A program made the translations under genes and the position numbers. Below are positions 58,157 through 64,000 of a stretch of DNA of 64,000 nucleotides, piece after piece. The notes beneath the pieces were generated by a model. That model ran no database searches. It was not told where the DNA came from and worked only from the letters and a program-made list of their open reading frames with translations. This stretch comes from Streptomyces sp. NBC_00878 (GTDB lineage Bacteria; Actinomycetota; Actinomycetes; Streptomycetales; Streptomycetaceae): contig NZ_JAPEOK010000001.1 in the NCBI RefSeq assembly GCF_026341515.1, positions 6,324,001-6,388,000 of the forward strand, given 5' to 3'. Each line of letters begins with the position of its first letter. Positions within the stretch are counted from its first letter, which is position 1.

Positions 58157-59167
58157 GTGACCGTCGTCGGGCCGTTCGGGCTGAGCGTGCGGGACCAGGC
58201 TCTCGAAGCCGATGTCCAGGCCGGATTGGCGGCTGTCGAGGAGGGACTGCTCGAAGCCACGAAGAGTGAGGTCCCGTTCATCACGGAGGCCGCGCAGCAC
58301 CTCGTGCGCGCCGGCGGCAAGCGGTTCCGGCCGCTGCTCGTGACGCTCGCCGCACAGTTCGGTGACCCGTTCGCGCCGGGTGTCGTGCCCTCGGCCGTGG
58401 TCGTCGAGCTGACCCACCTCGCCACGCTTTACCACGACGACGTGATGGACGAGGGGGAGGTGCGCCGCGGCGTGCCCAGCGCCAACATCCGCTGGGGCAA
58501 CTCGGTCGCGGTCCTCACCGGCGACTTCCTCTTCGCCCGCGCCTCGCACATACTGGCCGACCTCGGCCCCGAGGCCGTACGCGTCCAGGCGGAGGCGTTC
58601 GAGAGGCTGGTCACCGGCCAGATCCTGGAGACGGCGGGCCCGCGCGACGGGCGCGACCCGATCGACCACTACATGGACGTGCTCAGCGGCAAGACCGGCT
58701 CGCTGATCGCCGTGGCGGGACGATTCGGCGCGATGATGTCGGGCGCCGACGAGACGGTCGTCGACGTGCTGACGCAGTACGGCGAGCGGCTCGGCGTCGC
58801 CTTCCAGCTCGCCGACGACGTGCTGGACATCGCCAGCGACTCGCACGAGTCCGGCAAGACGCCGGGCACCGACCTGCGCGAAGGCATCCCGACGATGCCG
58901 GTGCTGCGGCTGCGTGAGCGCGTGGAACGGCTGGGGCTCGCCGAGGACATCGCACTGTCCGAGCTGCTCGCCTCGGACCTGTCGGACGACGCGCGGCACG
59001 CGGAGGCGCTGGCCAGGCTGCGCGTGCACCCCGCCCTGGACCACGCCCGCCGTGACACCGTGCGGTACGCGGAGGACGCCCGCGCCACGCTGGCACCGCT
59101 CCCGGAGTGCGAAGCGAAGACCGCACTGGTGGAGCTGTGCGACGCGGTGGTGCACCGGGCGGGCTGA
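58157..59167 (+). CDS. All-trans polyprenyl diphosphate synthase
   Basis: The 336-residue protein has the two Asp-rich motifs of trans-prenyltransferases: DDVMD (residues 94-98) and DDVLD (220-224), plus GGKRFRPLL. It elongates isoprenyl diphosphate to the side chain used for menaquinone (hepta- to nonaprenyl in Streptomyces). Chain length is not decidable by eye. GTG 58157 follows AGGAGA. It completes a menaquinone set with mqnC, menG and the MenJ-like gene in the same region, like the mycobacterial menG-menJ-grcC1 neighbourhood. Confidence 0.93.
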   Translation: MTVVGPFGLSVRDQALEADVQAGLAAVEEGLLEATKSEVPFITEAAQHLVRAGGKRFRPLLVTLAAQFGDPFAPGVVPSAVVVELTHLATLYHDDVMDEGEVRRGVPSANIRWGNSVAVLTGDFLFARASHILADLGPEAVRVQAEAFERLVTGQILETAGPRDGRDPIDHYMDVLSGKTGSLIAVAGRFGAMMSGADETVVDVLTQYGERLGVAFQLADDVLDIASDSHESGKTPGTDLREGIPTMPVLRLRERVERLGLAEDIALSELLASDLSDDARHAEALARLRVHPALDHARRDTVRYAEDARATLAPLPECEAKTALVELCDAVVHRAG

Positions 59168-59230
59168 CCTGCGCGTCTGGCCGTCTTCCGCAAGATCCCC
59201 TCGGGATTCTCCCGCAAGGCACTCCAGTGT

Positions 59231-59244
59231 GTGACACAGGTCAC
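59231..59244. promoter_or_regulatory. Crp-type motif at an activator position
   Basis: GTGACACAGGTCAC fits GTG-N6-GNCAC. Its centre (59237.5) is about 40 bp upstream of the start point expected from the TAGGAT -10 at 59266-59271, the place of a class II activator site. Confidence 0.55.
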
Positions 59245-59265
59245 GACCCTGGAATGAGTCCAATC

Positions 59266-59271
59266 TAGGAT
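59266..59271 (+). promoter_or_regulatory. -10 element of the CHRD protein gene
   Basis: TAGGAT fits the Streptomyces -10 consensus. No -35 is visible at 17 bp, as expected if the Crp-type site replaces it. Confidence 0.5.
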
Positions 59272-59341
59272 CCGTTCCGTAGTTCATTCACAGAAGCTGA
59301 CGCAGGGGGTGTCAGTGGAACTACGGGGAGAAAAAAGAATC

Positions 59342-60367
59342 ATGGGGACGATTGTTGCGTTCGCACAGCGTCGTAAGAGCCTCGTCATGACCGGCGTCGC
59401 GGTGGCCACCGCGGCCGGAGTCGCCGCCGCCGTCATCCCGGCGGTCGCCGACAGCGGGAGCGCCGGAAAGGGTTCCAGCGCGAGCGCGGGCCACTCGGGG
59501 CACGGGGATCAGTCCATCGAGGTACAGAGCGGCGCTCTCGCCGGCGGCAGCGGCGGCACCATCCTCGCCGCGAGCCTGAACGGTGCCAACGAGGTGCCGG
59601 TGCAGGGCGGCCCCGCCGTCGGTGACAAGGACGGCGCGGCGCTCGAGTTCGTCAAGGTCAAGGGGGACAAGGTGTCCGTCGCCGTCAAGTGGCGCGGCAC
59701 CGGCAAGCCGACCCTGCTCCACATCCACCAGGGCGCCAAGGGGGTCAACGGCGGTATCAAGGTCGACTTCACCAAGCTGCTGGACAACGCCAAGGGCCGC
59801 ACGGTCACCGGCACGGTCAAGGTCAAGGACGCCGCCCTGCTCAGCAGGCTGAAGGCCGACCCGGGCAGCTTCTACGCCAATCTGCACACCGCCGAGTTCC
59901 CGGGCGGAGCCGTCCGCGGCCAGCTCCACAAGGTCACGACGAACTTCGACTTCCGGCACGCGCTGAACAACTTCCAGGCGTCCGTCATCAAGGGCAAGCA
60001 GATCTACGAGTGCAAGAAGGCGGCCGACGGCACCACGGGCTTCGCCCAGCGTGACGTGCTCGCCGTGCTCGGCGGTCCCATCGCGCACTCGTTCGTGAAG
60101 CCCAACTCGGGTACGCCGCAGTGGATCGCGGTCGACCGCAGCGCGGTCACCGGTGCGGTGATCTCCAAGACCCCGAACGGCGACAAGAACATCCCCGAAC
60201 TGGATCTCAGGGCCACGCAGTCCGGCAAGCACCGGGGGCAGCTCGCGCACACCGCGGAGATCCTGCGGCTGAACACCGTGGGCGGGGTGGCTCCGGCCGG
60301 GTCCTGCAAGGTGGGCAAGATCGTGGGAGTGCCGTACGGGGCGGACTACGTGTTCGTGAACCGGTGA
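59342..60367 (+). CDS. Secreted CHRD-DUF3455 protein
   Basis: The 341-residue protein has a signal peptide (VAVATAAGVAAAVIPAVADS) and then a CHRD domain (about residues 60-190, LNGANEVP, HIHQGAKG and FYANLHTAEFPGGAVRGQL). Its C-terminal half is DUF3455-like (YECKKAADG to PYGADYVFVNR). CHRD domains occur in bacterial and eukaryotic secreted proteins of unknown biochemical role. GTG 59309 is an alternative start; ATG 59342 has GGGGAG 11 bp upstream and suits the signal peptide better. It is a single gene under a probable Crp-dependent promoter. Confidence 0.85.
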   Translation: MGTIVAFAQRRKSLVMTGVAVATAAGVAAAVIPAVADSGSAGKGSSASAGHSGHGDQSIEVQSGALAGGSGGTILAASLNGANEVPVQGGPAVGDKDGAALEFVKVKGDKVSVAVKWRGTGKPTLLHIHQGAKGVNGGIKVDFTKLLDNAKGRTVTGTVKVKDAALLSRLKADPGSFYANLHTAEFPGGAVRGQLHKVTTNFDFRHALNNFQASVIKGKQIYECKKAADGTTGFAQRDVLAVLGGPIAHSFVKPNSGTPQWIAVDRSAVTGAVISKTPNGDKNIPELDLRATQSGKHRGQLAHTAEILRLNTVGGVAPAGSCKVGKIVGVPYGADYVFVNR

Positions 60368-60445
60368 GCCAGAGAGCTGGTGGGCCGGTGAACCGGTGGG
60401 CTGCTGAGCCGATGGGGCTGGTAAGCCGGTGAGGCTGATGAACGG
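60362..60445. repeat. Degenerate ccggtgagc-type repeats after the CHRD gene
   Basis: Eight or so diverged 9-bp units such as ggtgagcca, ccggtgaac and ccggtgggc stand in tandem from the stop codon onward. The period is less strict than in the other arrays. Confidence 0.5.
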
Positions 60446-60547
60446 ATGCGGTGGACAGCCCGCTGACCACCGGCTGATCCACCGGATCCGGAAGCGACCC
60501 ACTCGGATCTGAAAGGGTTTCACCCGGCTCCGACGTGTTACCCGGAT

Positions 60548-60589
60548 GGCGTCTCCCCCGCCCGACCCTTACGGGTTGGGGGAGGCGCC
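60548..60589. terminator. Hairpin upstream of the LolA-like gene
   Basis: ggcgtctccccc (60548-60559) pairs with gggggaggcgcc (60578-60589) apart from one G-T/mismatch, and inner gaccc/gggtt extends it. It probably ends transcription from the CHRD gene. No U-tract follows. Confidence 0.55.
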
Positions 60590-60756
60590 GTCCGCCTGTC
60601 TCATACCGCAGGTGTACGCGGAGTTGGCTCCGAGGTCTGACGCTTTCGTCCGGCCGATTTGGTCAGATTGAACACACCACTTCACAGGAGTTCGGGTGAC
60701 AATGGCGGCCAGGGTGGACGAGTGCATCAGCCGCCGACGACGGAGGTAGGGCACAC
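60590..60756. other. Promoter-proximal gap before the LolA-like gene
   Basis: No gene is seen here. GACAAT near 60698 could be a -10, but the -35 match is poor. Confidence 0.3.
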
Positions 60757-61983
60757 ATGGCACCGTACGAAGCCGACGACAACACGAACGAGGACCTGCG
60801 CACCGGCCGACGCAAAGCCGCGCGGTACGTCGTCCCCGTCGCGGTGGTGGGGGTGGCGGCGGCGACCATCGGGCTGGTCCCGGCGTTCGCAGGGTCCGGC
60901 GATCCCGACCTGCCCGACATCACTGCCCAGCAGCTCATCGAGAAGATCGCGGCGTCGGACGTACAGCAGCTGTCCGGCACGGTGAAGATCACCACGGACC
61001 TCGGCCTGCCGAGCCTCGGCGGCCTGGAGAGCAGCCTCGGCGGCGGAATGGGCCGGGGCGGCGACGACTCGGGTTCCTCCGCGGACCCATCGTCCAAGCT
61101 GCTTGAACTGGCGTCCGGTACGCACACATTGCGCTTCGCGTCCGACGGCGAGGACAAGCAGAAGCTCTCGCTGCTCGACAAGGCCGCCGAATACAGCGTG
61201 ATCCACAATGGCGACGAGGTGTGGGCGTACGACAGCGCGTCGAACGAGGCGTACCACACGAAGGACTCCTCCTCCGCCTCCGCCGAGAAGGGGACGAAGG
61301 ACAGGTCCGAGGATGTGCCGGCCACGCCCAAGGAGCTGGCCGACGAGGTACTGAAGGCGTCCGACGACACGACGTCCGTGACCGTCGACGGCACGGCGCA
61401 GGTCGCGGGCCGCGACGCCTACAAGCTGCTGATCAAGCCCAAGGAGTCCGGTTCGACGGTCGGCGCGATCTCCATCGCGGTGGACTCGAAGACCGGTCTG
61501 CCCCTGAAGTTCACGCTGACCCCGGCGAGCGGCGGCGCGGCCGTCATCGACGCGGGCTTCACCAAGGTCGACTTCTCCAAGCCGGCCGCGTCCACCTTCG
61601 ACTTCAGCCCGCCGAAGGGCGCGAAGGTCACCGAGGGCGACGAGCCGCAGTCCGAGGACAAGGCGGACAAGGCGGAGAAGGCGCAGCCCAAGGGCGGCGA
61701 GGAGCTCGGCAAGGAGTTCGAAGGCCTGAAGGTCATCGGTAAGGGCTGGACCTCGATAGCCCAGTTCGACACCGGCGGCGAGGGCCTGTCGTCGGAGGGC
61801 TCCGGCGGGGGTGACGCGGGCCGTTTCCTCGACTCGCTGGGCGACCAGGTGAGCGGCAAGTTCGGCTCGGGCACGGTCTTCTCGACCCGCCTGGTCAACG
61901 CGCTCATCACGGACGACGGCAAGGTCTACGCGGGCGCGGTCACCAAGGACGCGCTGGTGAAGGCGGCCAACGCGGCGAAGTAG
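60757..61983 (+). CDS. LolA/LppX-like exported lipoprotein-carrier-fold protein
   Basis: The 408-residue protein has one N-terminal membrane helix (VVPVAVVGVAAATIGLVPAFAG), then a LolA-like half-barrel: TAQQLIEKIAASDVQQLSGTVKI, DGTAQVAGRDAYKLLIKPK and DSKTGLPLKFTL. The C-terminal 120 residues are Glu/Lys- then Gly/Ser-rich. ATG 60757 follows GGAGG. The ABC exporter ATPase and permease lie directly downstream in the same direction, so it may deliver or receive the exported substrate, or act in regulating the exporter. Its stop lies in a 17-bp repeat. Confidence 0.82.
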   Translation: MAPYEADDNTNEDLRTGRRKAARYVVPVAVVGVAAATIGLVPAFAGSGDPDLPDITAQQLIEKIAASDVQQLSGTVKITTDLGLPSLGGLESSLGGGMGRGGDDSGSSADPSSKLLELASGTHTLRFASDGEDKQKLSLLDKAAEYSVIHNGDEVWAYDSASNEAYHTKDSSSASAEKGTKDRSEDVPATPKELADEVLKASDDTTSVTVDGTAQVAGRDAYKLLIKPKESGSTVGAISIAVDSKTGLPLKFTLTPASGGAAVIDAGFTKVDFSKPAASTFDFSPPKGAKVTEGDEPQSEDKADKAEKAQPKGGEELGKEFEGLKVIGKGWTSIAQFDTGGEGLSSEGSGGGDAGRFLDSLGDQVSGKFGSGTVFSTRLVNALITDDGKVYAGAVTKDALVKAANAAK

Positions 61984-62006
61984 GGAACACGGCGAAGTAG
62001 AGAACA
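61973..62006. repeat. 17-bp tandem repeat x2 spanning a stop codon
   Basis: cggcgaagtagggaaca (61973-61989) is repeated with one change (61990-62006). The first copy contains the TAG stop of the LolA-like gene. Two copies of tagtcccttgt follow up to 62042. Confidence 0.9.
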
Positions 62007-62066
62007 AGCGGTCCCTGTAGTCCCTTGTTGTAGTCCCTTGTCGGGCAAGGCGAAGCGGGAGAGTCG

Positions 62067-63212
62067 ATGGCGGAACTGTCCACCGGGGACGGGGCCATGG
62101 CGGGTGAGGGAGCCACGACGGACGCGGGCGACCCCGCGGAGGCCGGTGGCGCGGCGGCGGACGCGGAAGCGCCCGTGGCCACGGATGCGGCCGCGGCCGC
62201 GGAATCCGTCGTGGCCGTGGCCGGCGCCCCGGCCACGGCCCACGCCGCGGCCGTGGCCGTGGGTGGCGTCGTGGCCGCGGGTGACACCGTGATCGCCACC
62301 CGCGGCCTCACCAAGCGCTACCGCGGTGGACAGCTCGCCGTCGACGGTCTCGATCTGGCCGTCCCGGCGGGCAGCGTCTTCGGCTTCCTCGGGCCGAACG
62401 GCTCCGGCAAGACGACCACCATCAGAATGCTGATGGGCCTGATCGAGCCGACTTCCGGGACGGCGCGCGTGCTGGGGCAGCCCATGCCGCGCGCCACGCG
62501 CACCGTGCTGCCGCACGTCGGCGCACTCATCGAGGGACCGGCTCTCTACGGTTTCCTCTCCGGCCGCGACAACCTCCTGCGATACGACTCCGCCGACCCG
62601 ACCGCCGACCCGCGCACCCGGCGTGCACGCGTCGCGGCGGCGCTCGACCGTGTCGGTCTGACGGCCGCCGCGGGCAAGAAGGCGAAGGCGTACTCCCTGG
62701 GGATGAAGCAGCGGCTCGGGCTCGCGGCCGCGCTGTTGCAGCCCCGGCGGCTGCTCGTGCTGGACGAGCCGACCAACGGACTCGACCCGCAGGGGATGCG
62801 AGAAATCCGTTCCCTCGTAAGGGAGTTGGCGTCGGACGGCACCACCGTCTTCCTCTCCTCGCATCTGCTCGACGAGATCGAGCAGGTGTGCACACACGCC
62901 GCGGTGATGGCCCAGGGGCGGCTGATCACCCAGGGACCGGTGGCCGACCTCGCGGCGGGCGCACGCAGCCGGCTCGTCGTGACGACACCGGATCCGGGCG
63001 ACGCGGCCCGCGTGCTGAAGGAGCAGGGCGTGGCCGATGTCGTGGTGGCCGAGGACAGCGTGACCGCCGAGCCACCGGACCGCGATCTCGCCGAGGTGAA
63101 CGCGGCGCTGGTGACGGCGGGTGTCCGCGTCCGGGGCTTCGGGGTCGAACGGGCCTCGCTGGAGGACGCGTTCGTGGCGCTGACGGGGGAGGGATTCGAT
63201 GTCGCGGGCTGA
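62067..63212 (+). CDS. ABC exporter ATP-binding protein with Ala-rich extension
   Basis: This 381-residue protein has a standard ABC-2 type ATPase (about residues 73-300): GPNGSGKTT (109-117), the signature YSLGMKQR, LLVLDEPTNGLDP and the switch His in FLSSHLLDEIEQ, then a C-terminal domain. The first ~72 residues are an Ala/Val/Thr/Asp low-complexity segment made of repetitive gcc/gtggcc codons, not needed for the fold. An inner start would be near residue 73. The permease ATG (63199) overlaps its end by 14 bp. Confidence 0.93.
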   Translation: MAELSTGDGAMAGEGATTDAGDPAEAGGAAADAEAPVATDAAAAAESVVAVAGAPATAHAAAVAVGGVVAAGDTVIATRGLTKRYRGGQLAVDGLDLAVPAGSVFGFLGPNGSGKTTTIRMLMGLIEPTSGTARVLGQPMPRATRTVLPHVGALIEGPALYGFLSGRDNLLRYDSADPTADPRTRRARVAAALDRVGLTAAAGKKAKAYSLGMKQRLGLAAALLQPRRLLVLDEPTNGLDPQGMREIRSLVRELASDGTTVFLSSHLLDEIEQVCTHAAVMAQGRLITQGPVADLAAGARSRLVVTTPDPGDAARVLKEQGVADVVVAEDSVTAEPPDRDLAEVNAALVTAGVRVRGFGVERASLEDAFVALTGEGFDVAG

Positions 63213-64000
63213 ACTCGTAGAGCCGACGCCCGGCGCCGCGGAGACGGCCGTCGGCACACGGGCGCCGACCCCGCTGTGGACCCTCGGCCTGCTGCGCAAC
63301 GAACTGCGGACCACGCTCCGGCGGTGGCGGACGATCGCGCTGCTCGGCGTGCTGGCCACGGTGCCGGTGCTGGTCGGGATCGCTGTGAAGATCGAGACGA
63401 GCGACGGATCGTCGGCCGGAGGCGGCGGGGGCGAGGGGCCCGCCTTCATCGCGCAGATCACCAACAACGGACTGTTCCTGGTCTTCACCGCGCTGGCCGC
63501 CACACTCCCGTTCTTCCTGCCGATGGCGGTCGGCGTCATCGCGGGCGACGCGATCGCGGGCGAGGCCAATGCGGGGACACTGCGCTATCTGCTGGTCGCC
63601 CCGGCCGGGCGTACGCGCCTGCTGATAACCAAGTACGCGACCACGCTGGCCTTCTGCGTCATCGCGACCCTGGTGGTGGCGACCTCGGCACTGATCGTGG
63701 GTGCGCTGCTGTTTCCCCTGGGTGAGCTGACGACGATCTCCGGCACGCGGATCAGTTTCGGCGAGGGGCTCGGGCGGGCGCTGCTGATCGCGTTGGCCGT
63801 CGCCGCGTCTCTGATCGGGGTCGCGGCCCTCGGCCTGTTCGTCTCGACCCTGACGAACAGCGGGATCGCGGCGATGGCGACGACCGTCGGCCTGCTCATC
63901 ACCGTGCAGATCCTCGACCAGATTCCCCAGCTCCACGCGATCCAGCCGTACTTCTTCTCGCACTACTGGCTGTCCTTCGCCGACCTCATGCGCGACCCGG
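63199..64000 (+). CDS. ABC-2 type exporter permease (3' end outside window)
   Basis: The frame is open from ATG 63199 to the window edge, about 267 residues. It has a cytoplasmic start (LLRNELRTTLRRWR), a first membrane helix, an external Gly/Ser loop, then several helices including the ABC-2 pattern GDAIAGEANAGTLRYLLVAPAGRTRLL. It overlaps the ATPase gene, so the two form one exporter. The substrate cannot be told. Confidence 0.9.
   Translation, partial: MSRAELVEPTPGAAETAVGTRAPTPLWTLGLLRNELRTTLRRWRTIALLGVLATVPVLVGIAVKIETSDGSSAGGGGGEGPAFIAQITNNGLFLVFTALAATLPFFLPMAVGVIAGDAIAGEANAGTLRYLLVAPAGRTRLLITKYATTLAFCVIATLVVATSALIVGALLFPLGELTTISGTRISFGEGLGRALLIALAVAASLIGVAALGLFVSTLTNSGIAAMATTVGLLITVQILDQIPQLHAIQPYFFSHYWLSFADLMRDP

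Overview
This is a high-GC actinobacterial chromosome segment, almost certainly Streptomyces. The signs are strong G/C preference at third codon positions, many GTG starts, a whiJ-type developmental regulator locus (XRE/DUF5753 + DUF397 + ATPase), the futalosine-pathway gene mqnC, a complete 14-gene nuo operon, and a gene order that, from memory, resembles the whiJ-mqnC-nuo region of S. coelicolor. I see no tRNA, rRNA, insertion sequence, prophage or CRISPR array, so this is mostly core chromosome.

Layout. 1-5734: a Tad/Flp pilus (pseudopilus) locus with a TadZ-like ATPase (partial), TadA, TadB, TadC, a small Flp pilin, two TadE-like pseudopilins and a TadG-like protein. 5756-7950: the whiJ-type locus, preceded by a small frameshifted gene. 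8031-10889: three exported or lipid-anchored proteins of unknown function. 11256-15080: a membrane LysM/winged-helix/BTAD protein and the prepilin peptidase that probably serves the pilus locus. 15223-16949: mqnC and a small amidohydrolase-like gene. 17041-22697: a candidate cell-surface glycan locus (GH18-like lipoprotein, membrane protein, deacetylase-glycosyltransferase fusion, acyltransferase). 22794-26074: menG, a PASTA protein, a GNAT enzyme and a geranylgeranyl-reductase-family flavoprotein. 26257-27057: an NlpC/P60 hydrolase. 27853-43895: nuoA-N, ending in a strong terminator. 44130-46193: recQ. 46405-47170: remnant of a UTRA/HEAT regulator. 47600-52945: fumarylacetoacetase, ATP-grasp enzyme, flavoprotein and HAD hydrolase. 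52967-53884: LysM/SLT wall hydrolase under a ydaO-type (c-di-AMP) riboswitch. 54270-57829: CocE/X-Pro peptidase-like hydrolase and a frameshifted POT transporter. 58157-64000: polyprenyl diphosphate synthase, CHRD-DUF3455 secreted protein, LolA-like protein and an ABC exporter running off the end.

How it fits together. The centre is a respiratory island. mqnC, menG, a MenJ-like reductase and the polyprenyl synthase can make and tailor menaquinone, and complex I reduces it. A near-consensus Rex operator (27711-27726) just downstream of a -10-like element ties nuo to the NADH/NAD+ balance. Envelope functions flank it: pilus, glycan locus and two peptidoglycan hydrolases, with a c-di-AMP riboswitch and two Crp-type motifs (GTG-N6-GNCAC) as control points.

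Two window-wide features are notable. Gene junctions carry many contiguous imperfect tandem repeats of 9-23 bp, several beginning at or inside stop codons. Three loci carry single-base indels in G/C runs, which are either real decay or homopolymer sequencing errors.
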